Part shown: piece by piece, positions 8,395 to 17,190 of the stretch
Position numbering within the stretch: position 1 is the stretch's first letter
Layout of the letters: each line of letters opens with the position of its first letter
Source: Chloroflexota bacterium
GTDB lineage: Bacteria; Chloroflexota; Anaerolineae; 4572-78; J111
NCBI GenBank assembly: GCA_020049115.1
Contig: JAIFLK010000110.1
Coordinates: 1 to 34,099, forward strand
Reading direction: 5' to 3'
DNA length: 34,099 bases
Made by a program: the position numbers and the translations under genes
Notes under the pieces: model-generated
What the model was told of the DNA's origin: nothing
Database searches by the model: none
The model's input: the letters and a program-made list of their open reading frames with translations, nothing else

Positions 8395-8418
8395 GCCCCC
8401 CCATTTATACTCAAATTA

Positions 8419-8670
8419 GTAGGACTTACGCAAAATCCCCCCCCTCAGTCCCCCCCAAAGGGAGGGAAGTTTTACTCCCCAAAGATGGCAAAACCATCAT
8501 CATTCCCATGCATCCCTCAGTCCCCCCCAAAGGGAGGGAAGTTTTACTCCCCAAAGATGGCAAAACCATCATCATTCCCATGCATCCCTCAGTCCCACCC
8601 GAAGGGAAGGAAGTTTTACTCCCTCGCCCTGTGGGAGAGGGTCGGGGTGAGGGTTCTGCGTAAGTCCTAC
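8419..8670. mobile_element. MITE-like element with 14-bp perfect terminal inverted repeats
   Basis: GTAGGACTTACGCA (8419-8432) and TGCGTAAGTCCTAC (8657-8670) are exact inverted repeats bounding a 252-bp segment. The interior is C-rich at the left and G-rich at the right and contains a 72-bp tandem repeat. Plus-strand reading frames across it are products of the repeat and do not look like a gene. It fills the 314-bp gap between the BcsB-like gene and the unknown secreted protein; I see nothing else in that gap. Relatives are at 6902-7019, 19157-19286 and 32761-32889. No transposase is encoded, so mobility would depend on an enzyme elsewhere. Confidence 0.8.
8442..8623. repeat. 72-bp tandem repeat inside the MITE-like element
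   Basis: Units begin at 8442, 8514 and 8586, each with CCCTCAGTCCC. The first two are 72 bp and appear identical; the third stops after about 38 bp and carries several substitutions. The unit includes AAAGGGAGGGAAGTTTTACT and ends CATTCCCATGCAT. Because 72 is a multiple of three, it gives repeated peptides in several frames, which explains the apparent reading frames here. Confidence 0.85.
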
Positions 8671-8708
8671 AGGTGAAAATTTTTTCTGGTGGAAGGTTTC
8701 TAAATCCT

Positions 8709-11312
8709 TTACGGTTTCCTACGATAAAATCTTGCTATATTGAACGTAGGAATTGAAATATTCATCTTTTTTAGTCTGACAGAAATGAGAACGTAATATT
8801 TCTTCCAGGAAGAGCTAATTACAATCAAGATAACAATAAACATGGCGAGCGTTGCAGTGGCAATAACCGGAAACATCCATGAGGGACGCGCTTTAGGAGG
8901 GGGAGCAGCATTACTGGCTAATGGTTTAGAAATCTCAACGGTAGTAGTCATAGTATCTGTTTCAACCATGCTTGGAATAACTGTATTAGAGGTCACAGGG
9001 GGCGAGAAATCAATTTTTAAACTCCCCATGGTAATTTGAGTACCTTCAATGATAGCTAAAGAATACTTTAAGCGGCTTTGTAAGGAGGAGCTAATTAATA
9101 GCGTATTTGCTAACTGCAACCCTTCATTACTCGTACCCAAAACCATTAAAACACTATAATCGCCATTCCAGGGCAGAGGTACAATTTGCAAATAGCCGAT
9201 ATGAGTGCCTGTTATAATTCGTGGCCTGATACGCACCCCGTTCTCTATCGCTAGGTTACTGCCTGGTTCAAATGAGGCGGGCAGAATTTTTTTCAATTGC
9301 GAAACAATAGGTAACTCATTAGGTAAGCCAATCGCAATAAAATGATGATTTTGCCTTAGCTCTGCTGGTATATCGTCAGCAAAAGCAACTTTAAATTGCG
9401 CGATATTGGTTTGTACTCGCCTCCCCAAATTAAAAGCAATTTGAGTCGCAACATTCCAGGCAACTGAGTTGGTAGCAGGTAATAGAAATACAGTAGTTGT
9501 TAAGGTTTTATTAAAATCAAAAGGTGAAGGGTAATTTTGTAAGCTAAAAACGGATTTAATTTCAGGAGGATTTTTCTTCAATGGTAAATGAAATGAAGAA
9601 TCAGCCCATACTGTAAACCAAAAATCATCTGAATTTTGAACCATACATTTATTAGTGGTGTCGGGCATGAGGTTTGCCGAGACTACAAAGTCATTTGTTC
9701 CTGGATGAACCAACGAACGAGGGATATTCACTTTTAAGGTTGTAGGATTAGCCCCATCTGGCGTTAAACGGACACTCTTTAAGGAGCGATTATTTAATCT
9801 AACTGTAACATTTGAGGTTGAAAAATCAAATAAGGTACTGTGGTTATAAATTAAATTAAAATAAGCGGCATCGTTAATATAATAGCCCATCGGCATGTTA
9901 AAAGGGAAGTTGATTTTATTAACGCCACCATTCAATACAGTTTGTTCTTCATAACCTAAATCGCTCAAAGTTTGGTCAAAATCGGAAATATAGACAGTAT
10001 CATCTTGATTATAAAGGTCAGCAATAATCGCCAAATTAGGTTGATTAGAAATTCTTACTTCACCCGTACTGATGGCTTGGCCTGCTTTGAAGACCGCCAA
10101 GTCAGAATTACCCCCTACTACTAGGACTACTTTTTCTGGATTCCATGGGGAAACGGCCATCTGTATAATACCATCATCAGGTAAAGCAGCCGTAGCTTCA
10201 AAACCGACTTCACCAATGGGGGCTGGTAAAGTAACTTGTTGGAGTAAGGGAAATGCTTGGCTAGTGCCTATAAAAATTAAATGGGTTGATTCTCGCTGTT
10301 CTGCGGTTAGCTGACTAAGAGTTGTAGTTGAAAAAACTAAGCCACCTGCGGTCATTTGGCCGAAAGCATTGGCGGTGGCTAGGGCTGCTTGCAATTCAGT
10401 AGTCGTTGGCTTATCAGGTAAAACAAAGGTCGCTGGGTCTGACAGAAAGGTGTTTTGATAAATGGGGCGAGGTAAAAATTGTAAATCTATTAACGGGGTA
10501 ACGATTTTACGAGCTAAAACCAGGGTAGATGACGGCTCAATAACCACACTCAGAGTATTACAATCAGCACTACTGCTTTGAAATTTGAACCCCACTTCAT
10601 GGCGGCCATCAGCACTTTGAGGTATAAAAGCCGTCGCGCTAATGGGTAGAGAGAGTTGTTTATTTCCCAATTCAGTAATGGGTAACTCAGTTAAAAGCAC
10701 CCGATTAAATAGTACCTGTAATGAACCACTTGGCGTAACATTGGATAAGAGTGAAGTAATATTAAAATCCAAATTAAGTTCTGTTCCTGTAATCAATTGT
10801 TGGCTAGCAGGTAATCCAAGCCGAAGGGTATATGAGCCGAGTGGACTATTTAAAAGTTGTTCTTTAACTCCAAGCATCTCAAAACTAACTATATCAAAAT
10901 TATTTCGCTTTGAGGTGACTTGAGGACGAGTAGGGTCAATAGATGAAGTAATCAGGTTTGTTTGTGTAATGATGGGCGCAGGAGTTATTACTTGAGTTAC
11001 GGCAATAATACTATCAGATATAATTTTGGCCGGAATTATGGTAACACTGGCAGGAGAAACGGTATTACCCGATATGACTTGGTTGGAAATTATTGTAGTA
11101 GGAGAGATAAGAGGAGTAGATATTGCTTTGGTAGAGGTTATTGTAGCAGTTAAGGTAACGGGACGAAAAGTAATACTATTAGATGACGTTAATGGACTCA
11201 GTACAAAAGCCCCAGGTAGACCATTTTGGGCATAGTTCGGCTGAATGGCATATAACCAGATACAAAAGCTACTCAACAATAAGTAATATAGATGATGTTT
11301 TTGCATACTCAT
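8709..11312 (-). CDS. BcsB-like periplasmic polysaccharide synthase subunit
   Basis: The protein (867 residues) starts with a signal peptide (MSMQKHHLYYLLLSSFCIWL, cleavage probably near residue 29) and ends with one transmembrane helix (about 812-834) and a basic cytoplasmic tail, the topology of BcsB. The middle shows the BcsB pattern of alternating carbohydrate-binding-like and flavodoxin-like parts, including LPATNSVAWNVATQIAFNLG and HHFIAIGLPNELP. In cellulose synthases BcsB guides the emerging glucan through the periplasm beside BcsA. Here no BcsA with PilZ is visible; the nearest membrane glycosyltransferase is the GT2 at 13302-14465. Residues about 45-125 are an unusual Ile/Thr/Ser/Val-rich low-complexity stretch with repeated II(S/T/P) units, making the protein longer than typical BcsB. 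The product need not be cellulose. Confidence 0.87.
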   Translation of the reverse strand: MSMQKHHLYYLLLSSFCIWLYAIQPNYAQNGLPGAFVLSPLTSSNSITFRPVTLTATITSTKAISTPLISPTTIISNQVISGNTVSPASVTIIPAKIISDSIIAVTQVITPAPIITQTNLITSSIDPTRPQVTSKRNNFDIVSFEMLGVKEQLLNSPLGSYTLRLGLPASQQLITGTELNLDFNITSLLSNVTPSGSLQVLFNRVLLTELPITELGNKQLSLPISATAFIPQSADGRHEVGFKFQSSSADCNTLSVVIEPSSTLVLARKIVTPLIDLQFLPRPIYQNTFLSDPATFVLPDKPTTTELQAALATANAFGQMTAGGLVFSTTTLSQLTAEQRESTHLIFIGTSQAFPLLQQVTLPAPIGEVGFEATAALPDDGIIQMAVSPWNPEKVVLVVGGNSDLAVFKAGQAISTGEVRISNQPNLAIIADLYNQDDTVYISDFDQTLSDLGYEEQTVLNGGVNKINFPFNMPMGYYINDAAYFNLIYNHSTLFDFSTSNVTVRLNNRSLKSVRLTPDGANPTTLKVNIPRSLVHPGTNDFVVSANLMPDTTNKCMVQNSDDFWFTVWADSSFHLPLKKNPPEIKSVFSLQNYPSPFDFNKTLTTTVFLLPATNSVAWNVATQIAFNLGRRVQTNIAQFKVAFADDIPAELRQNHHFIAIGLPNELPIVSQLKKILPASFEPGSNLAIENGVRIRPRIITGTHIGYLQIVPLPWNGDYSVLMVLGTSNEGLQLANTLLISSSLQSRLKYSLAIIEGTQITMGSLKIDFSPPVTSNTVIPSMVETDTMTTTVEISKPLASNAAPPPKARPSWMFPVIATATLAMFIVILIVISSSWKKYYVLISVRLKKMNISIPTFNIARFYRRKP

Positions 11313-11337
11313 TAGTTAGTGCCATGACTTTTATTTT

Positions 11338-13239
11338 TTAAACAACATAACGTTCATACCACAAGCTAAACATGAGTAAATTCCAAATATTGTGGCTATG
11401 ATTTTGTCGCCCCTGCCAATGAGCTTGTAAAATTTGTTGCACCATGGCCGAGTCAAAAAAACCTTGTCGGGTTACTTGTTGCACTGATAAATGGTCGCCC
11501 ACCAAATCTTTTAAATCAGTTTTTATCCAACGGGCAACTGGTACATGGAAACCTGCTTTGGGGCGGGTTAAAATTTCGTTAGGCAAAACGCGGGTGGCAA
11601 TCCGTTTGAGTAAATATTTAAGGGTTAAGCCACGCACTTTCAGATGGCTTGGCAACCTGGTCATGAATTCCACCAGGCGCAAATCTAAAAACGGTACTCG
11701 CACCTCCAATGAATGAGCCATGCTCACGCGGTCAACCTTAGTCAACATATCGTCAGGTAGTTGTACCTTGCAATCGACATAAAGCAACCGATTGAGCATG
11801 TCATCGCTAGGGTAGCCATCAAAAATTTGTTGCATGAAAGTGACGGAAGGGTTTAATGAAGCCGCATGTTGCCGTAAATAGGCTGGATTATAAAGACGGT
11901 GCTTCATTTCTTCACTAAAAAAAGCTTTCCATTCAAAATGGGCGGGCAAAGGAGCTAAGGCACCGCCCGCCATAAACCGCTTAAGTTTGAAATCGAAACT
12001 CACTTTTTCATCGGAAGTAGGCACCAGATTAGCCAATTTAGGAATTAAGCCTCCGCCGATAAATTTAGGTAATTTACGGTAATAATGGGCGATTTTATCC
12101 GCTTGATAAGTATAATAGCCCCCAAAAAACTCATCGCCACCGTCACCACTGAGAATAACTTTAAGGTGTTTGGCGGCCATTTCGCTAATAGCATAAACCC
12201 CTACCGCCGAAGAATCGGCAAAGGGTTCGTCAAAATAATCCGAAATAGCGGCTACAATATCATGCGCCTTTGGCTTTAAGATAACTTCATGGTGGTCAGT
12301 TTTATAATGATTAGCGACAATTTTTGCGAAGGGCAATTCACTGTAACTTTCTTCCTCAAAACCTGCCGAGAATGTCCGCACGGGTTGGTTAGAAGCCTCG
12401 CTCATTAAGGCCACCACTAAACTGGAGTCAATCCCGCCACTGAGAAACGCCCCTAGCGGCACATCACTTATCATTTGGTCTTTGACAATTTGACGTAATA
12501 AATGAAGGAGTTCATCCTCTAGTTCACGCGTAGCTTGCTGTTTGACTCGTTGCGGGTCAGGTGTGGGATAATCCCAATATTGCTCAACGTTTATTTTCTT
12601 GGTGGTATTTTCATACGTTAAAATATGCCCTGGCAAAAGTTTCTTAATGCCGCTAAAAAGCGATTCGGGGCCAGGGACGTAATTAAGTGAGAGATAATTA
12701 TGCAGCCCAACGGGGTCAACCTGTCGCGCCATGCCGTCAGGTAATATGGCCTTAATCTCTGAGCCAAAAACCAAACGGTCATTTAATTGAGCGTAATACA
12801 AGGGTTTAATACCCACATGGTCGCGAGCTAAAATAAGCCGTTGGCGGCGTTCATCCCAAATAGCAACCGCAAACATGCCATTAATATATTTAACAAAATT
12901 GTCGCCTTCATCTTCATATAAATGAACAATTGTTTCAGTATCGGTATGGGTACTAAATTGGTGGCCTGCTCGCTCCAGTCGTTGACGTAACTCCAGAAAG
13001 TTATACAGTTCACCATTATAGACAATCCACACGGTGCCATCTTCGTTAGATATGGGCATACGACCACCCTCTACGTCAATGATAGAGAGCCGTCTTGAAC
13101 CTAAACCCACGTTTCCTTTAAGATAAAAACCGTTAGAATCAGGCCCACGCTTAACAATGGCATCCGTCATGGCTACCAAAATATCAGGCTCAACAGGACG
13201 TTGGGAGTCATAATAAACTTTGCCGCATATTCCACACAT
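11338..13239 (-). CDS. Asparagine synthase-like glutamine amidotransferase (copy 1)
   Basis: This 633-residue protein has the full class II amidotransferase plan. Cys2 of MCGICGK is the glutaminase nucleophile, and RGPDSNGF, NGELYNF and DTETIVHLYE complete the glutaminase domain (about 1-200). The synthetase domain follows with the ATP-pyrophosphatase loop FLSGGIDSS and LSGDGGDEFFGGY. Classic AsnB makes asparagine from aspartate, but paralogues in surface-polysaccharide loci amidate the carboxyl group of uronic acids (WbpS in Pseudomonas O-antigen is a known candidate example). The context, between a membrane GT2 and a BcsB-like gene, favours polymer amidation. It is clearly diverged from the two near-duplicate copies at 17191 and 20270, so it may act on a different residue or acceptor. 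Confidence 0.93.
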   Translation of the reverse strand: MCGICGKVYYDSQRPVEPDILVAMTDAIVKRGPDSNGFYLKGNVGLGSRRLSIIDVEGGRMPISNEDGTVWIVYNGELYNFLELRQRLERAGHQFSTHTDTETIVHLYEDEGDNFVKYINGMFAVAIWDERRQRLILARDHVGIKPLYYAQLNDRLVFGSEIKAILPDGMARQVDPVGLHNYLSLNYVPGPESLFSGIKKLLPGHILTYENTTKKINVEQYWDYPTPDPQRVKQQATRELEDELLHLLRQIVKDQMISDVPLGAFLSGGIDSSLVVALMSEASNQPVRTFSAGFEEESYSELPFAKIVANHYKTDHHEVILKPKAHDIVAAISDYFDEPFADSSAVGVYAISEMAAKHLKVILSGDGGDEFFGGYYTYQADKIAHYYRKLPKFIGGGLIPKLANLVPTSDEKVSFDFKLKRFMAGGALAPLPAHFEWKAFFSEEMKHRLYNPAYLRQHAASLNPSVTFMQQIFDGYPSDDMLNRLLYVDCKVQLPDDMLTKVDRVSMAHSLEVRVPFLDLRLVEFMTRLPSHLKVRGLTLKYLLKRIATRVLPNEILTRPKAGFHVPVARWIKTDLKDLVGDHLSVQQVTRQGFFDSAMVQQILQAHWQGRQNHSHNIWNLLMFSLWYERYVV

Positions 13240-13262
13240 AACTGTTTTCCTTACGATATATC

Positions 13263-13295
13263 AGCCATTATAAAGTTTAAAACCTTATAATGGCT
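13263..13295. repeat. Intercistronic palindrome (AGCCATTATAA arms)
   Basis: AGCCATTATAA (13263-13273) pairs exactly with TTATAATGGCT (13285-13295) around a core resembling GTTTAAAACC. It lies between the GT2 and the first AsnB-like gene. There is no T run after it on the transcribed (minus) strand, so it may act in mRNA processing or stability, or be a dispersed REP-like repeat, and not a terminator. Compare 15641-15675 and 22222-22248. Confidence 0.7.
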
Positions 13296-13301
13296 TAAAT
13301 A

Positions 13302-14465
13302 TTATTTAGTACGTTGAGTTGAACTCCAGATGTCAACTCGTTTACCAATGACCAGTTGATACCACCCCATCAGGCTGGCGATGTTGACTAAACAGAAATA
13401 AAACGGAATGCTAAACAACTTAAAAATTTTAAGTTGGGCAAAAGAGGTCTGTTTCAATCCCCAGGCACTCGCGGCCACCCCATAAAACAGGAGCTGTGCC
13501 TGAGTTACTAAGGCATAAAATTTATGCTTACGATAAAGCCCCAGGGAGCTAAGAAATAAACTGATTAACATCCAACAAACACTCCACCGCAGGAACTTAT
13601 GAGAAAAGATTTGGAGCGCATAAAAACCATGCACGACGGGATTAAATAAATCTCGGACTATCCACAAGCCCCATAACCCCTGCACAATCACCCGCACCTT
13701 ACGCCTAAATTCAGCTTGCTCAGTTGGGGCAACGGTTTCAAAAGCCAGGGCTTCGGGTTCAAAAACTAACCGATAGCCTTGCGAAATAACTCGCGTGGAC
13801 ATGATAAAATCGTCCCCTACGCCTGACGGAATAGTTTGGAACAGTTCCTTACGAATAGCCAGCATCGCCCCCGTTGCGGAGGTCATGTTGCCTGCTTTGC
13901 TTTGCATATTTTTCAGGGTACTTTCAAAATTCCAATAGAGTTGTTCGCCAAAACCAGCCGCTTTACTACCACTGCCTGAAATATACCGTTGATTCCCCCC
14001 CACACAACCCACGTCAGGGTCAGCAAATGAACTGACTAATTGTGTGAGTGCGTCAGGTTCATACATACTATTAGCATCAGAAAAAACTAAAACCTCGCCA
14101 CGAGTATAAGGCACGGTGGCATTTAAACTAGAGATTTTGCCTTGGCGAGGATAAGCAAATAATTGAATCCCTTTATCTTCATATTGCGCCACAATTTCAT
14201 TGGTGCCGTCACTAGAACCATCTGACCCAACAATGATTTCTAATCTGTCACGGGGATAATCCAAAGCCAAACTATTCTCCAATTTCGCGGCAATGATTTC
14301 AGCCTCATTGTAAGCTATAATAATTAGACTAATGTTAGGCGTTATCTCGGCCTTATGAATAGCTTTTTTGAACAATGCTCCCCGTGCTAATAATAATAAC
14401 GGAAAGCCAATATAGGTATAAAAAATGCCCCCTAGTGAAGCCCAAAAGAGTAAAAAATTTGCCAT
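13302..14465 (-). CDS. Membrane glycosyltransferase, family 2
   Basis: This 387-residue GT-A-fold enzyme has one N-terminal membrane helix (about 3-26) and about three at the C-terminus (from about 290), the general topology of processive synthases. The catalytic part holds ISLIIIAYNEAEII, VGSDGSSDGT, a metal-binding-type FSDANSMY (D-A-N), DDFIMSTRVISQGY and a RRKVRVIVQGLWGL segment where a Q-x-x-R-W-type motif is found in synthases. It probably adds a sugar to the lipid-linked repeat unit or polymerises; the sugar cannot be predicted. No PilZ domain is present. The stop of the upstream GT4 gene overlaps its start (TAATG), and a perfect AAGGAGGT sits in front, so translation is coupled and strong. 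It could be the partner of the BcsB-like protein. Confidence 0.92.
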   Translation of the reverse strand: MANFLLFWASLGGIFYTYIGFPLLLLARGALFKKAIHKAEITPNISLIIIAYNEAEIIAAKLENSLALDYPRDRLEIIVGSDGSSDGTNEIVAQYEDKGIQLFAYPRQGKISSLNATVPYTRGEVLVFSDANSMYEPDALTQLVSSFADPDVGCVGGNQRYISGSGSKAAGFGEQLYWNFESTLKNMQSKAGNMTSATGAMLAIRKELFQTIPSGVGDDFIMSTRVISQGYRLVFEPEALAFETVAPTEQAEFRRKVRVIVQGLWGLWIVRDLFNPVVHGFYALQIFSHKFLRWSVCWMLISLFLSSLGLYRKHKFYALVTQAQLLFYGVAASAWGLKQTSFAQLKIFKLFSIPFYFCLVNIASLMGWYQLVIGKRVDIWSSTQRTK

Positions 14466-15622
14466 TATACCTCCTTACGATTAGCAATGAGTTTTTTATA
14501 TAAAGCCACTAAACGGTCTGCCGTTTGTGGTAAGGCGTAATCTTGCATGGCACGCTCACGGGCTTTTTGGCCTAATTTTTGGCGCAAATTTTCGTCTGCG
14601 GCTAGGGTTAAAATGGCGGATTGTAATGAAGCAGGGTCATCAGGTGTAATGAGCCAGCCCGTTTCGCCATGCTCTATCACATCGGTGGTGCCACCCACTG
14701 GCGTAACGATGGCTGCTAATCCACTGGCAATAGCTTCAAGTAGGGAATTAGACAAACCCTCCGTAATGGACGGCAACACAAACATGTCGGCGGCCTGTAA
14801 ATAGGGCAATACATCATCAATCCGCCCCATGAACTTCACGCCTTCGCCCGCCGCAGCTCTGAGTTCTGCTTCCTGTGAACCTTTGCCTAATAAAAGTAAT
14901 TCGGCATCGGGGTGAACTTGGCGAATGTGCGGCCAAACGGACACAAGGTGATTAATGCGTTTTTCCGTTTCTAGTCGCCCCATGTAAACGGCAATCGGCC
15001 CAGAACCTAGGCCCAATGATTGACGTAAGGTTTGTTTTTGGCCAGGAGAAGTAGGGGTATAACGAGATAAATCAACCCCATTAGGAATAAAGAACCGCCG
15101 TTCAGGGGGTACGCCAATGTCGGCAATTTCTGCGTCAATTTCTTTACTAATGGTAATAAAAGCATCAATGGCTTGTTGAAAAATAAATAACCGTGTGTTA
15201 CTTAAATAATTCAACCGAATTTGGTATAAATCGCCAAACTGCCCGCCCCGTAATGATTTAGCCGCGATAGGAATACCCAATAAGCCCTTGGCTAACAGAG
15301 CAGTGGTGGCGGGAGAAAATAGACCATGCACATGCAAAACATCAGGGCGTAATTGTCTTAAAATGCGTAAGGTCGCTAGAGTAAAAATAATGGAGGCCGT
15401 CGGCACGGGGCCTGGAATGGGCGAGCGATAAACGGGTACATTGTTAATCACTTCATAAGATTTTAAAGGGGGTTGATAATTTTTGATTTGGCGAGTTAAG
15501 ACAGATAACTCAACCCCACGGGCTTGTAATAATGGGGCCAAGTTGGCGAGTTGTTGTTCGGCACCGCCCACAACGGGGTAGTAGCCGGGAATAATCATGG
15601 CAACGCGGATAGGTGAGTTCAT
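14465..15622 (-). CDS. Glycosyltransferase, family 4 (GT-B)
   Basis: This 385-residue retaining glycosyltransferase begins with a GT-B acceptor domain containing GYYPVVGGAEQQLANLAPLL and RPDVLHVHGLFSP. The C-terminal donor domain has AVYMGRLETEKRINHLV and the E-x7-E region SITEGLSNSLLEAIASG followed by GLAAIVTPVGGTTDVI. Such cytoplasmic enzymes transfer a sugar from a nucleotide donor to the undecaprenyl-linked oligosaccharide. Donor and linkage are not readable. It overlaps the GT2 gene by one base and follows the flippase gene across a short gap with a palindrome. Confidence 0.93.
   Translation of the reverse strand: MNSPIRVAMIIPGYYPVVGGAEQQLANLAPLLQARGVELSVLTRQIKNYQPPLKSYEVINNVPVYRSPIPGPVPTASIIFTLATLRILRQLRPDVLHVHGLFSPATTALLAKGLLGIPIAAKSLRGGQFGDLYQIRLNYLSNTRLFIFQQAIDAFITISKEIDAEIADIGVPPERRFFIPNGVDLSRYTPTSPGQKQTLRQSLGLGSGPIAVYMGRLETEKRINHLVSVWPHIRQVHPDAELLLLGKGSQEAELRAAAGEGVKFMGRIDDVLPYLQAADMFVLPSITEGLSNSLLEAIASGLAAIVTPVGGTTDVIEHGETGWLITPDDPASLQSAILTLAADENLRQKLGQKARERAMQDYALPQTADRLVALYKKLIANRKEV
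14469..14476 (-). promoter_or_regulatory. Perfect Shine-Dalgarno at a TAATG overlap
   Basis: On the minus strand AAGGAGGT precedes the GT2 start ATG (14463-14465), with 5 nt between the GGAGG core and the ATG. It lies within the last codons of the upstream GT4 gene, whose TAA shares its final A with the ATG. It fixes the GT2 start and indicates translational coupling. Confidence 0.85.
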
Positions 15623-15640
15623 ATTGGAATAGGTTCAGTA

Positions 15641-15675
15641 TAAACCTCATGGGTCTTAAAGACCGGTGAGGTTTA
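15641..15675. repeat. Intercistronic palindrome (TAAACCTCA arms)
   Basis: TAAACCTCA (15641-15649) pairs with TGAGGTTTA (15667-15675); inside, GGTCTT and AAAGACC extend the symmetry. It sits between the flippase and the GT4 gene. There is no T run typical of a terminator. Its central GGTCTTAAAGACC resembles the cores at 13263-13295 and 22222-22248, suggesting one repeat family with variable arms. Confidence 0.7.
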
Positions 15676-15700
15676 GCGAGAAATGCAAGTTTCAGTGAGG

Positions 15701-17158
15701 TTATCTTTTAGCCCGTACATTTTGAAATGTTTTGATACCATGATTGACTATCTCACGTTGTAGCCACCATAGAGCTAGAGCATAAACCACTGCGCCGACT
15801 AAAACGCTAACGGTTAGCTGGATAATGGGCATAAAGCCTTGTAAGAATTGTAATGAAGCTAAGACGGGAAAAATCATGACAATTGAGCCAATGATACCTG
15901 GACGTAATGATTCCGCAATCCTGTAGTATTGAATATTAAGCAAGTTAGAGACTACGACAGATTGGACAATAACACCTAAAAAAGCGAGAACCGCTTGGGC
16001 TTGAGCCACAGCCACGATAGTGCCATAATGCGAGGTCGCATACCACAAGACAGGAACGGTAAAGATAACCAGAAATAGATTAAGATGTATAACAAGTTCG
16101 GGTTTACCTTGACTTTTATAAACGCTACCATAATGATACGTAATGGAACGCAAGGTGGCATAAAAGGGAATGATTTGCATAACGGGAATCGCTTCCACCC
16201 ATTTTTGCCCAAAGGTGGTTAAAACTAAAGGTTCAGCCACCAACATTAAGCCTACGCCAATAGGGAAGGTAATAACCGTAACATAGCGTACAGTAATTAA
16301 CAGGGCTTTATTCATAGCTTCGGGGTCATCTTGTATTTTAGCATAAATAGGGAAGAGGACATTTCCTAAAATTGTGCAAAATTGCATGATGACTAATTCA
16401 GGGATGCGAAAGGCTAAGGTATAAACCCCTAAGGCAGCGGCATTGAGAAAATAGCCAATACAAAGGTAATCGGTATTTAGGAGAGTTGTCGCGAGAATAT
16501 TTCCGCCAATAATTCGTAAGCCGTAAGATAATAAGGGTTTCGCTAAAGTGGTTGAAAACTCAAGGGTTGGCCGCCATGAAGACATTAGCCACCAGATAGA
16601 AGTCTGAATGGCGGTGCCAATAATTTGACTAATGACAATACTCCAGGCCCCAAAACCAAACCAAGCCAAAACAATGGCAGATATGCCTCGACTGGAGGCT
16701 TCGGCGACTTGAGGCAGGATTTTATTTTTGAAGGCTAAATCTTTAATGAATAACGCCTCTTGAATACTACCCAAACTGGCTAAGGGGAAGTATAAAGCTA
16801 AAACTCTAGTAACACCCACGGCGCGGTCATCGGAGAAAAACATGCCCGCGAGCGGGGCAATGAGGAAAGTAAATAAACCTAGTGAAAACCCTGTCAGTAA
16901 GGATAACCAAAAAGCGGTATTGGTTAGTTTGGAGTCTTTCTTAAAGTAAATTAACGCAGTCGCTAACCCTAAATCTGGAAATTGAATGAAACTAATTAGC
17001 AGTAGAGCATATCCCGCCACACCAAAATCGTCTTTAGATAAAAGACGAGCAAGGATGATGGTGCTGATAAAGAACAAAAATTTACCGCTATAAGAAGACA
17101 AGTAGACCCAAAATGTACCGATAACCGTCGCATTCGCTAAACTAGGTTTTTGACTCAT
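15701..17158 (-). CDS. Wzx-type oligosaccharide flippase (MOP superfamily)
   Basis: The protein has 485 residues and is hydrophobic along its length, with about 12-14 membrane helices. The start GTFWVYLSSYSGKFLFFIST and LLSKDDFGVAGYALLLISF match the polysaccharide-transport/lipopolysaccharide-biosynthesis families of the MOP superfamily (WzxC-like). LGNVLFPIYAKIQDDPE in the middle is also typical. It is expected to flip the undecaprenyl-diphosphate-linked repeat unit from the cytoplasmic to the periplasmic face of the inner membrane, ahead of the Wzy-type polymerase encoded at 24503-26014. It lies 32 bp downstream of the second AsnB-like gene in the same direction, consistent with one transcription unit. 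Confidence 0.92.
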   Translation of the reverse strand: MSQKPSLANATVIGTFWVYLSSYSGKFLFFISTIILARLLSKDDFGVAGYALLLISFIQFPDLGLATALIYFKKDSKLTNTAFWLSLLTGFSLGLFTFLIAPLAGMFFSDDRAVGVTRVLALYFPLASLGSIQEALFIKDLAFKNKILPQVAEASSRGISAIVLAWFGFGAWSIVISQIIGTAIQTSIWWLMSSWRPTLEFSTTLAKPLLSYGLRIIGGNILATTLLNTDYLCIGYFLNAAALGVYTLAFRIPELVIMQFCTILGNVLFPIYAKIQDDPEAMNKALLITVRYVTVITFPIGVGLMLVAEPLVLTTFGQKWVEAIPVMQIIPFYATLRSITYHYGSVYKSQGKPELVIHLNLFLVIFTVPVLWYATSHYGTIVAVAQAQAVLAFLGVIVQSVVVSNLLNIQYYRIAESLRPGIIGSIVMIFPVLASLQFLQGFMPIIQLTVSVLVGAVVYALALWWLQREIVNHGIKTFQNVRAKR

Positions 17159-17190
17159 TCAATCCTCGACTTTAATTTTAGCAGGCTAAT

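Noticed and set aside
8442-8623. CRISPR array
   Set aside because: The units are directly adjacent 72-bp tandem copies with no variable spacers, and no cas genes are present in the window.
8388-8676. Plus-strand frames with repeated peptides (PSVPPKGREVLLPKDGKT)
   Set aside because: The repetition is produced by the 72-bp tandem DNA repeat inside a MITE-like element; two different frames show it equally and there is no signal for expression.
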